Positions 26,475 to 34,478 of a stretch of DNA of 64,000 nt are shown piece after piece. Source of the DNA: Bifidobacterium scaligerum (GTDB lineage: Bacteria; Actinomycetota; Actinomycetes; Actinomycetales; Bifidobacteriaceae). The stretch is taken from contig NZ_PGLQ01000004.1 in assembly GCF_002802865.1 (NCBI RefSeq), positions 1 to 64,000 of the forward strand, written 5' to 3'. Under the pieces are notes generated by a model. It made no database searches, was not told the DNA's origin, and saw only the letters and a list, made by a program, of their open reading frames with translations. The position numbers were made by a program, and so were the translations under genes. Position 1 is the stretch's first letter, and every line of letters starts with the position of its first letter.

Positions 26475-27752
26475 CTACTCCTGGAATACGTCCGGATGAT
26501 TCGGGTCGCCCGGAATATCTGCCAGCAGGCCTTCGAGCCCGAGGAATTCCTTCCAGAATTCAAGCGGCTGTCCGTACGGTGAAGCCTGACGACCATGAGC
26601 TTGAATATTGGCCTTGGCCTCGTACACCTCTTCTTCAGTAATACCGTCGAAGTAACTTTCGAGCCGTTCGCGGTTCTCCGGGACATAGAACAAGGAGGCC
26701 ACGATTTCAGTCAAACGCTCCGCACGTTCGATCGGCAACGAATCCCAATGGCGCAATTCCACGAAGTTCTTCAAACGCACGTCGTTGAAATGCGTGGAGA
26801 TGATGTGGTTGATCTCGTATGGGTTGAGCTCGCGATCCGGATACACATCGCCGGCGTTCTCTCGGAAGGCAGGGCGATGCAGTTCCTTCGGGCTGGCACC
26901 GGAGGCCACTGCCTCAGGCGTGTGCGTCAAATCAGCGAACATCAGCGGCGTGGACAGTACGTCAATCGCATAGTCCTCCCAGCCGAAACGTGGATCGAAC
27001 AGTCCCGGAATCACATTCGTGCGCTGGAAGTCAAGGTAATCCCACATACGCTGACGCAACAGCGGCCATGGATTCGTCTCACCTTCGAAATACGGGGTGT
27101 TGCGGAAGAAGTATGCCAGAATCGGACCGATCACGGTACCCAGACGCATCTTCTCAATGGCGTCATGCTCATCCACGAAGTCGATGCTGACCTGTGTGGA
27201 TGCGGAGCAACGCATCATGCACGGACCGAACTGGCCTACGCGACCCAAGTAGTCGGTCATCGCATCGTAACGGTCCTTGGGATTTACCGGCACATCCGCG
27301 AAGCTCGACTTGGGCTGGTAGCCATAGTTGACCAAACGGAAGTCAAGATCCTTTAAAATCGGATCGGCTTCACGACGGAACTTGGTATACAGGGTAATCA
27401 GATCACTCGGCTTTTTCAGGATGCCGATGGAGGTTTCCACCTGACCGCCAGGCTCTAGAGAAACCGAGACCCCTGGGCGTCCCAGACCTACCAGATGACC
27501 GTTCTCCCAATATTCCTTTTCTTCGTCATAGTAAGGAGCGAGTCGTTTGAGCAGCGTCTCAATGCCATTCGGCTCGTAATAGCTGACGGCGGTATCGCTG
27601 CCGTTATGCACCGGCAAATGCTCGATTTCCACACCGAATCCACCGGTGCCGCGCTCAGCACGGCCGCTTTCAAAGAACTTCAGCAGGCTTTCGACATGCT
27701 TGGGGTTCGGCTTGGCGAGCAGATGCGCATAACTAATCCTCGGAGTAACCAT
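26475..27752 (-). CDS. gshA: Glutamate-cysteine ligase family protein
   Basis: 425 residues from ATG 27752. It has the GCS2-type fold signatures: GFGVEIEHLPVH near residue 40, SVSLEPGGQVETSIG near residue 95, and the substrate-site region MRCSASTQVSIDF near 185. The family couples glutamate to cysteine with ATP, the first step to glutathione or related thiols. No second-step ligase is adjacent, so the product may be gamma-glutamylcysteine itself. It is a single gene with about 130 bp upstream; TATAAT on the minus strand (27845-27850) may be its -10 box. Confidence 0.82.
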   Translation of the reverse strand: MVTPRISYAHLLAKPNPKHVESLLKFFESGRAERGTGGFGVEIEHLPVHNGSDTAVSYYEPNGIETLLKRLAPYYDEEKEYWENGHLVGLGRPGVSVSLEPGGQVETSIGILKKPSDLITLYTKFRREADPILKDLDFRLVNYGYQPKSSFADVPVNPKDRYDAMTDYLGRVGQFGPCMMRCSASTQVSIDFVDEHDAIEKMRLGTVIGPILAYFFRNTPYFEGETNPWPLLRQRMWDYLDFQRTNVIPGLFDPRFGWEDYAIDVLSTPLMFADLTHTPEAVASGASPKELHRPAFRENAGDVYPDRELNPYEINHIISTHFNDVRLKNFVELRHWDSLPIERAERLTEIVASLFYVPENRERLESYFDGITEEEVYEAKANIQAHGRQASPYGQPLEFWKEFLGLEGLLADIPGDPNHPDVFQE

Positions 27753-27885
27753 AATCGGTATGGTAAGCGAGACGAAAGGCTGCCGCGCCCGAACGCCCGT
27801 CAATCGGCTATACGAAAAACCGATAGCGGGTACTCGCGTCGTGCATTATAAAATCGAACTGCAAAATGCGGCTTACTGCTATGGA

Positions 27886-27974
27886 GTGTTTGGGCGGTAG
27901 GTGACATCTTCAGACCGTAAGCTTGGCCGAACGGCCTTGAGTGTGTCGGAAGATGTCACCTACCGCCCAAACAC
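27886..27974. repeat. Inverted repeat A: 26-bp perfect arms around the shared 36-nt core
   Basis: 27886-27911 and 27949-27974 are exact reverse complements (arm starts GTGTTTGGGCGGTAGGTGAC). The 37-nt loop (27912-27948) contains a core starting GACCGTAAGCTTGGCCGAAC and ending TTGAGTGTGTCG. The core folds by itself (CTT-GGCC-gaac-GGCC-tt-GAG). The same core, with one base different, occurs at 34403-34438 between different arms. It lies just past the stop codon of the activase-type gene; there is no T-run. Confidence 0.92.
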
Positions 27975-28000
27975 GGTTACGCTACCGTACCAGTTTCACA

Positions 28001-31000
28001 TCAGTCAGCGGACGTGAAGCCCTGCGGTTCCCCGGTTTCCGCGAATTTGGCATTGTGAGCCTTCTTCGCGGCCGCGATCATCAGCTTGATACGGTTGAGC
28101 TGGTTAGCTTCGGAGGCACCAGGATCGTAATCGATGGAGACGATGTTGGCTTCCGGATGCAGTCGGCGAATCTTGCCGAACATGCCGCGGCCGGTCACAT
28201 GATTCGGCAGGCAGGCAAACGGCTGTGCGCAAATCACATTCGGGCAGCCCTGTTCGATGAGCTCCAAGATCTCGGCAGTCAACAGCCACCCCTCACCGGC
28301 CTGCACACCGATGGAAGTGACTTCACCGGCCTTTTGGACCAGTTCAGGCATCGGATCGTCCTGCTTGAACTTGCCGTGGGACAATGCGATGGCCTTCTTG
28401 ATCGGCGCATTGTACCGATCAAGCCCCCAGCGCATGAGCGCGTACAACGTTTTGTTACCACCCATACCGAGGTTCTTTTCGTTCCAGTCGGTGATGTATG
28501 GACGTGTGGTCATGAATTCCATAATTCCGGGCACCACGGCCTCACAATCCTGGGATTCGATGACATCCACCACGTGATTGTTGGCATCCGGCTGGTATTT
28601 AACCAAGATCTCGCCCACTACGCCGACACGCACCTTGCGCGGAATATCCTTCAGAGGCAGCGCGTCGAAGCTTTTCACGATTTCCTTGGCGAGCGTGCCG
28701 TATGGCAGGTAGCCCTTCTTGAGCCACGGGGTTTTGGCCGCGGTCTTGGAGAAGCCATGATGCTCGATAGTCTCACGCACAATGGTGTCCCACTGCTCGT
28801 AGAGCTTATTGGCCGCACCCTTTTCCGCTTCATACGGGCGTACGCGGTAGAGGCATTTCATCAACAAGTCACCCAGAATCAGCGCCTTGACCGCGCGATG
28901 CAGCAAAGCGGGAGTAGCCTTGAAGCCGGGGTTGTCTTCCAAACCTTGGGTGGAGATGGCGATCACAGGAATCTGCGGATAGCCTGCATCGATCAAAGCC
29001 TTTCGGATCAAACCGAAATAGTTGGTCGCACGGCACATGCCACCGGTCTGCGTGATGGCGAGGCATACCTTGTCCGGATCGTATTTGCCTTGCTGAATGG
29101 CGTCGATGAGCTGGCCAATCACCATGATGGCCGGATAGCAGGCGTCGTTGTTCACATATTTGAGGCCGGTCTCCACGTCATCACGGGAGGCATGCTTCAA
29201 AATGTCGAACTTATAGCCGCCAGAACGGATCACGGATTCCACGAGCGAGAAGTGGATCGGACTCATCTGTGGAGCCACAATGGTGTAATCCTTCTTCATG
29301 TTCTTCATGAACTTCTCGCGGTGAGCGTAGCGGCTCATCGTGGCATTGTTGTGGCCAGAGTGCTTCTTGCTGTTCTTGACCGGCGACTGGTCAACAGTGC
29401 CGTTGGAACCGGCAAGTACGTTCTTGGCGTCCACTGCGGCCTTGATGTCACGTGCAGCGGCCTTTTTGGACGCTTCGCGCATGGCTTTGGTGAGCTTCGG
29501 ATTGGCTGACATCGTGGTGTCGAGCAATACCTGGCGACCAGGAGTCGGCGCCTTGGAACCGGTCTTGCGGAAGCCCATCGGCTTGGGACCGGCGGACTGT
29601 ACATCGACGGATTGTTCGGCTTTGACCTTGGCTTCGGCGGCTTCGACCGCCGCCTGCGCCTCGGCCAATGCTGCCTTAGCAGCAGCCAAATCAGCCTCAG
29701 CCTGGGCTTGAGCAGCTGTACGAGCCTTTGTCTCTGCCTCATCCGCAGCTACAGTACCGTCTTCGCGAACCGCCGAGCCCATAGCCCGACTTGCAGCAGC
29801 AGCTTCGCGCGCCTTGTTGGCCTCACGTTCCTCGACGGCGGCTTTGAGCGAACGCAATCGAATCTTGGCTGCACCAAGGTTGGACACTTCATCGATTTTG
29901 AGCAGCGTATACACGTCGGCCTTGTCGGCGAGGATTTCGGCCACCTGATCAGTGGTGATGGCGTCGAGTCCGCAGCCGAACGAGTTGAGCTGAACGAGTT
30001 CAAGTCCCGGATACGAGGCCACGAAATGCGCGGCCGCATACAGGCGGGAGTGATAAGCCCACTGGTTGGTCACACGCAACGGCATCTTGGTCACTGTACG
30101 ATCACCCACGTGACGGAATCCAGCGGCATTCTTGGCGCGCGGATCAGCTTCGCCTTCCGCAAGGAATGCGGTGAGATTGAGCTTCTCCCCCGGCTGCAGT
30201 TCGCAGATGGAATCCTCGGAGAGCACCACCATGCCGAGTGAGCAGATGGTTTCGGGGATGCCGTGGTTGATTTCGGGGTCGATGTGGTATGGGCGGCCGG
30301 CGAGCACGATGCCGCGGCAGCCGTGCTCCTTCATGTAGGCGAGTGCGGCAAGACCTTCCTGCTGCACGTCGTGCTTGAACACCTTGTCTTCGGCGTAGGC
30401 GGCCTTGACTGCTGTTTCGGCTTCCTCACGGGTCACGTTGGCCCATGCGAACTCTTCAACGATACGATCCACCATAAGCTCATGGTTGGCGAGGTTGAAG
30501 TAAGGATGCATATAACGCACATCCGGGTCGCGCAGTTCGGGCATGTTCGCGCCGACCACAAGCGGGTAGTTGGCCACCACCGGGCAGTTGTAGTGGTTGT
30601 CGGTGTTGGGAACCAAGTTGTCCTCGTACGAGACACACGGGTAGAAGATGGTCTTCACGCCCTTGTTCAGCAACCACTTGATATGGCCATGCACCAGCTT
30701 GGCCGGGTAGCAGATGTTCTCGGAGGCTATGGATTCGATGCCAGTCTCGAACAGTTCGTGAGAGCTACGGCCGGAGATCATCACCTTGAAGCCGAGAGAG
30801 GTCAGGAGCGTGAACCAGAACGGGTAGTTCTCGTACATGTTGAGCGCGCGCGGAATGCCGATCTCGCCGCGGGTGGCCTTCTTGTCGGTAAGCCTGCGGT
30901 AGGCGAAGCAACGCTTGTACTTGTAGTCGTAAAGGTTCGGACGATCGGAACGCTTTTTCTTGGCGTCGCCGCCGCGTTCGCAACGGTTGCCGGTCACGAA

Positions 31001-33238
31001 ACGGGAGCCGTCGGAGAATGTGGTGATGGTGAGCTTGCAGTGGTTTTGGCACAGCTTGCACACGTCGCGCTCGGTGGTCATCGACATGTTGTCGAGCGCC
31101 TCGCCGGTCAGGATGGAGCTGGCAGTGTGGGCCACGCCATCCACGATCACGGTGTGGGTTTCCGGTTCGGCCGCTGCCACGGCACCGCCTGCAGCGGTTT
31201 TCTTGAAGCCATTGGCCTTATCAGCACTTGCCTTGTTTTCATCCGTCTTGGCATTGGCTGCAGCTTCGGCCGGCTGCTGTTTCTCTTCGGAGCCATCGGC
31301 CTTGACCGCCACGTCCAGGTGGTCGGCTTCGTCCTGATAATGCATGCGTGCGGTCAGGGCCGCGCCGAACGCGCCCATGAGACCGGCGATGTTCGGTCGG
31401 GTCACCTTGCGCTCGGTCAGCAGTTCGAAGGCGCGCAGCACGGCATCGTTCAAGAACGTACCGCCCTGAACCACCACAGTGTCGCCGAGTTCGCCGGAGT
31501 CACGCAACTTGATGACCTTATACAAAGCGTTGCGCACCACGGAATAGCACAGGCCGGCGGCGATGTCCTCGATGGAGGCGCCTTCCTTCTGCGCCTGCTT
31601 GACCGACGAGTTCATGAATACGGTGCAGCGCGAGCCCAGGTCCACCGGGTGCGTGGAGGCGAGCGCCTTCTGGGTGAATTCCTGGATCGTCAGGCCCATG
31701 GACATGGCGAAGGTCTGCAGGAACGAGCCGCAACCGGACGAGCAGGCCTCGTTGACGGCGATGGAGTCAATGACGCCGTCCGTGATGGCCAGATACTTCA
31801 TATCCTGACCGCCGATGTCGATGACGGCGGTGACGCCGGGGCTGACCATTTCGGCACCGCGGTAGTGGGCCATGGTCTCGACCACGCCCTCGTCCAGATG
31901 CAGGCCGGTGGTGATGAGACCTTCGCCGTAGCCGGTGGCGCACGATCGTGCGATCCACGCGCCTGACGGCAGTTCGGACTGAATCTTCTTGACGATGTTG
32001 ATGGCCGCGGTCAGCGGGCTGCCCTCGTTGTTGGCATAGGAGGACCAGACGATCTCACGGTCGTCGTTGACGAGCGTGGCCTTGATGGTGGTCGAGCCGG
32101 CGTCGATGCCCAGGAAGTGAGGGCCATGCGCGCCTTCGAGCGTGCCGATATGTATATGTTCTTTGTGATGGCGTTCATTGAAGGCCTCACGGTCAGCTTC
32201 CGTGGGGAACAACGGCGGCATGGTGGGCGTATTGGAAGGCAGGTTCTCCAACTCCTCCAAGCGCTTGAGAATATCTGCGCAGGTGCGCGCTTCAAAGTGA
32301 TGGCCTTCATCGTCCGAATCGATATCCGACTGCAACGCGGCACCGTACGCCACATAGAGATGGGCATTGGTGGGCACGATGAACTCGTCCACCTTGCCTT
32401 CGAGTGCACGCTGGAAGGCGGCGCGCAGTTCGGACATGAAGAACAGTGGGCCTCCGAGGAAGATCACGGTGCCGTGGATCGGACGGCCGGAGGCTAGACC
32501 GGCGATCGTCTGCGTGGCTACAGCAGTGAAGATGGAGGCCGCGAGGTCCGGCTTGGCGGCACCGTCGTTGATGAGCGGCTGCAAGTCGGTTTTGGCAAAC
32601 ACACCGCAGCGGGATGCGATCGGATACAGGTTCTCGTAGCTCTTGGCCATCTCGTTGAGGCCGGATGCATCCGTGTCGAGCAAGGTGGCCATCTGATCGA
32701 TGAACGCACCGGTGCCGCCCGCGCACGAGCCGTTCATACGCTGTTCGGGGGTGGGCTTCAGGTACGTGATCTTGGCGTCCTCGCCACCGAGCTCGATGAT
32801 GACATCCGCCTGCGGATACTCCTTGTCGATGGCCTCGGTTTCGGCGATGACCTCCTGGATGAACGGCACATGCATGTTGTCCGCAAGAGCCAAGCCGCCG
32901 GAACCGGTGATGGCCAGACGAATCGGCTCGTCGCCACGACCGAGCTCCTCAAGCTGCTTATGGATGTCCACCAGCAGACCGGCCACGGTGGCACGCACAT
33001 TGGCATGGTGACGGCGGTAGTCGGAGAAGAGGGTGGATTTGAGGGAATCAGACTGGTCGAGCACCACTGCTTTGACGGTGGTGGAGCCAATATCCAGTCC
33101 TACGCGCAACGGCTTGACGTTTCCCGATACAGCTGCTGCGGCCACATTCGCGCTCGGCGCGGCACTCGCATTCACCTGCGTGTCCGTGCGTGCAGTGCGG
33201 GCGTCGTCCGTAGTCACGTTCGATGCGGTATCAACCAT
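28001..33238 (-). CDS. Very large CoA-enzyme-activase-type ATPase (BadF/BadG/HgdC-like, DUF2229)
   Basis: 1745 residues. Two tandem ASKHA ATPase domains: the first with LDIGSTTVKAVV (near 48) and CAGGTGAF, the second with IDAGSTTIKATL (near 378) and CSSGCGSF; these Cys motifs resemble the [4Fe-4S] ligands of 2-hydroxyglutaryl-CoA dehydratase activators. A DUF2229-type region starts near 790 (IGIPRALNMYENYPF) with CYPAK and FYPCV, and a last part has NNDACYPA, GGMCRATNYF and CAQPFACLPNH. Two low-complexity Ala/Lys/Glu inserts occur near 643-680 and 1140-1215. Start: AGAGG upstream. No dehydratase subunits are adjacent, so the electron acceptor is unknown. Confidence 0.85.
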   Translation of the reverse strand: MVDTASNVTTDDARTARTDTQVNASAAPSANVAAAAVSGNVKPLRVGLDIGSTTVKAVVLDQSDSLKSTLFSDYRRHHANVRATVAGLLVDIHKQLEELGRGDEPIRLAITGSGGLALADNMHVPFIQEVIAETEAIDKEYPQADVIIELGGEDAKITYLKPTPEQRMNGSCAGGTGAFIDQMATLLDTDASGLNEMAKSYENLYPIASRCGVFAKTDLQPLINDGAAKPDLAASIFTAVATQTIAGLASGRPIHGTVIFLGGPLFFMSELRAAFQRALEGKVDEFIVPTNAHLYVAYGAALQSDIDSDDEGHHFEARTCADILKRLEELENLPSNTPTMPPLFPTEADREAFNERHHKEHIHIGTLEGAHGPHFLGIDAGSTTIKATLVNDDREIVWSSYANNEGSPLTAAINIVKKIQSELPSGAWIARSCATGYGEGLITTGLHLDEGVVETMAHYRGAEMVSPGVTAVIDIGGQDMKYLAITDGVIDSIAVNEACSSGCGSFLQTFAMSMGLTIQEFTQKALASTHPVDLGSRCTVFMNSSVKQAQKEGASIEDIAAGLCYSVVRNALYKVIKLRDSGELGDTVVVQGGTFLNDAVLRAFELLTERKVTRPNIAGLMGAFGAALTARMHYQDEADHLDVAVKADGSEEKQQPAEAAANAKTDENKASADKANGFKKTAAGGAVAAAEPETHTVIVDGVAHTASSILTGEALDNMSMTTERDVCKLCQNHCKLTITTFSDGSRFVTGNRCERGGDAKKKRSDRPNLYDYKYKRCFAYRRLTDKKATRGEIGIPRALNMYENYPFWFTLLTSLGFKVMISGRSSHELFETGIESIASENICYPAKLVHGHIKWLLNKGVKTIFYPCVSYEDNLVPNTDNHYNCPVVANYPLVVGANMPELRDPDVRYMHPYFNLANHELMVDRIVEEFAWANVTREEAETAVKAAYAEDKVFKHDVQQEGLAALAYMKEHGCRGIVLAGRPYHIDPEINHGIPETICSLGMVVLSEDSICELQPGEKLNLTAFLAEGEADPRAKNAAGFRHVGDRTVTKMPLRVTNQWAYHSRLYAAAHFVASYPGLELVQLNSFGCGLDAITTDQVAEILADKADVYTLLKIDEVSNLGAAKIRLRSLKAAVEEREANKAREAAAASRAMGSAVREDGTVAADEAETKARTAAQAQAEADLAAAKAALAEAQAAVEAAEAKVKAEQSVDVQSAGPKPMGFRKTGSKAPTPGRQVLLDTTMSANPKLTKAMREASKKAAARDIKAAVDAKNVLAGSNGTVDQSPVKNSKKHSGHNNATMSRYAHREKFMKNMKKDYTIVAPQMSPIHFSLVESVIRSGGYKFDILKHASRDDVETGLKYVNNDACYPAIMVIGQLIDAIQQGKYDPDKVCLAITQTGGMCRATNYFGLIRKALIDAGYPQIPVIAISTQGLEDNPGFKATPALLHRAVKALILGDLLMKCLYRVRPYEAEKGAANKLYEQWDTIVRETIEHHGFSKTAAKTPWLKKGYLPYGTLAKEIVKSFDALPLKDIPRKVRVGVVGEILVKYQPDANNHVVDVIESQDCEAVVPGIMEFMTTRPYITDWNEKNLGMGGNKTLYALMRWGLDRYNAPIKKAIALSHGKFKQDDPMPELVQKAGEVTSIGVQAGEGWLLTAEILELIEQGCPNVICAQPFACLPNHVTGRGMFGKIRRLHPEANIVSIDYDPGASEANQLNRIKLMIAAAKKAHNAKFAETGEPQGFTSAD

Positions 33239-33360
33239 GTGTTCCTCTTAGCTTCGGCCTCCGGGATGGCGCCTTCCCCTCAGGCACCATGAAACCGTCT
33301 CGGACGGCTGGCAGGCACCCTGCGGACGGCTTCGCCCGGCTACTTCTTCGGCTTTAGCTT
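33239..33360 (-). other. Structured leader of the activase-type gene
   Basis: This 120-bp stretch before the ATG holds several GC hairpins on the minus strand: GCAGG-gtg-CCTGC, CCGTC-cga-GACGG, and GGTGCC...GGCGCC shortly before the Shine-Dalgarno. It could be a regulatory leader or only the 5' untranslated region. I cannot match it to a known riboswitch class. Confidence 0.35.
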
Positions 33361-33468
33361 AGTCTGACCACCTGCCCAACATGGCATTCGCCTTCGTGAT
33401 TTCGCTCACGGAAAGCATGTTTTTCAACATTTTCAAGATATTGTTGGTTACGTATGCAAAACATCCAT

Positions 33469-33566
33469 AAGTTCGCGCAAACCACCACCTGTGCGCGAAC
33501 TTACAAACGTTTCCATGGCGATAAATGTTTGTATGTTCGCGCAGTACACATCAGTTGCGCGAACAT
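33469..33566. repeat. Three tandem hairpins built from a GTTCGCGCA unit
   Basis: Hairpin 1: AAGTTCGCGCA (33469-33479), 12-nt loop, exact complement (33492-33502). Hairpin 2: ACAAACGTTT (33503-33512) with AAATGTTTGT (33523-33532), one wobble. Hairpin 3: ATGTTCGCGCA (33533-33543), 12-nt loop, exact complement (33556-33566). They abut without gaps, between the nrdG stop and the activase leader. No T-run follows on the minus strand. Confidence 0.88.
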
Positions 33567-33590
33567 ATGGTGTTTTTTCATACGGTGTTT

Positions 33591-34322
33591 TTAGGACGCT
33601 TGGCTGCCTTCGCCGGCTTCGCGGTCTTTGAGATAAATCTCGGGGATATCGCGTTCCTGATCGTGGAGTTTGGCCCAGATGATGGGCTTGCCGGCCGCAA
33701 AGGATTTCGGCACGTCGAGGATGCGCTGGTTCCTTGAACCGCGGAACTGCAGCAGAGAGTCCTTCTGATCTTTGAGATAGCGGCCGTCGACCAGAATGTC
33801 GATGAGTTTCAGGAGTTCAATCTTGTCTTCGGTCTCCCCTGGACGCATGAGCTCTTCCCACGTGTACCCAGTCCACGACCAAATGTCTTTGGTATGGCCG
33901 AATTCGGCACGAATACGCTGCGCAAGCGGCAAAAGCACAGGCGTATTCAGGAACGGCTCGCCGCCAAGAAATGTGATGCCCTGCACCCATGGGGCTTTGA
34001 GGTCTTCAATGATTTTGTCCTCAAGTTTCTGAGTGTATTCATGCCCTGCTTGGAAATCCCAGATGGACAAGTTAAAACAATCGACGCAGTGAAAAGGGCA
34101 TCCGGAGACATAAAGGGAATTGCGCACACCTTCACCGTCGGTCACGATAAAGGTTTTGTAGTCGGCGATCATACGCTTCGACATGCGCCGGCCATCCCAT
34201 TGGCCGGCTTTGGGATCGTTAGCGAGTCCGTTGGAAGGAACAGAAGGTCCGCGCCCAGTCTCCCCCGCCGCAAAATCATGGCGTTTGGGCTCTCGCTTTT
34301 CAGCGAGCTGAAACTCTTCCAT
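33591..34322 (-). CDS. nrdG: Anaerobic ribonucleotide reductase activating enzyme (radical SAM)
   Basis: 243 residues from ATG 34322, preceded by AAAGGAAG; a longer frame to 34463 would read through inverted repeat B and is unlikely. The radical-SAM cluster motif is SGCPFHCVDC near residue 75-85 (CX3CX2C) and the GGE motif LGGEPF follows. The enzyme uses S-adenosylmethionine to make the glycyl radical on NrdD. An N-terminal extension of about 45 residues precedes the radical-SAM core. It is downstream of nrdD in the same orientation, separated by 156 bp that hold inverted repeat B. Confidence 0.93.
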   Translation of the reverse strand: MEEFQLAEKREPKRHDFAAGETGRGPSVPSNGLANDPKAGQWDGRRMSKRMIADYKTFIVTDGEGVRNSLYVSGCPFHCVDCFNLSIWDFQAGHEYTQKLEDKIIEDLKAPWVQGITFLGGEPFLNTPVLLPLAQRIRAEFGHTKDIWSWTGYTWEELMRPGETEDKIELLKLIDILVDGRYLKDQKDSLLQFRGSRNQRILDVPKSFAAGKPIIWAKLHDQERDIPEIYLKDREAGEGSQAS

Positions 34323-34376
34323 CAACAACTCTTCCTTTCCGCTCCCGCTCAACCGTAATGTTGGGCCGGAAGCCAG

Positions 34377-34463
34377 GTGAGGGTCTCCCTGATATGTTGT
34401 ACGACCGTAAGCTCGGCCGAACGGCCTTGAGTGTGTCGAACAACATATCAGGGAGACCCTCAC
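34377..34463. repeat. Inverted repeat B: 24-bp perfect arms around the shared 36-nt core
   Basis: 34377-34400 and 34440-34463 are exact reverse complements (arm starts GTGAGGGTCTCCCTGATATG). After one A-A mismatch the pairing continues CGAC/GTCG into the core (34403-34438), which begins GACCGTAAGCTCGGCCGAAC. The core differs from that of repeat A by one T/C change that still pairs. The arms are unrelated to those of repeat A. It lies between nrdD and nrdG. Confidence 0.92.
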
Positions 34464-34478
34464 GCCCCGCGCTAACGA

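Noticed and set aside
33239-33360. Cobalamin riboswitch before the activase-type gene
   Set aside because: GGTGCC and GGGAA-like pieces are present, but the conserved B12-box order could not be found.
27886-34463. Repeats A and B considered as ordinary rho-independent terminators
   Set aside because: The loop is far too long and conserved, the stems are 24-26 bp with no T-run, and B lies between nrdD and nrdG, where ending transcription would be counterproductive.
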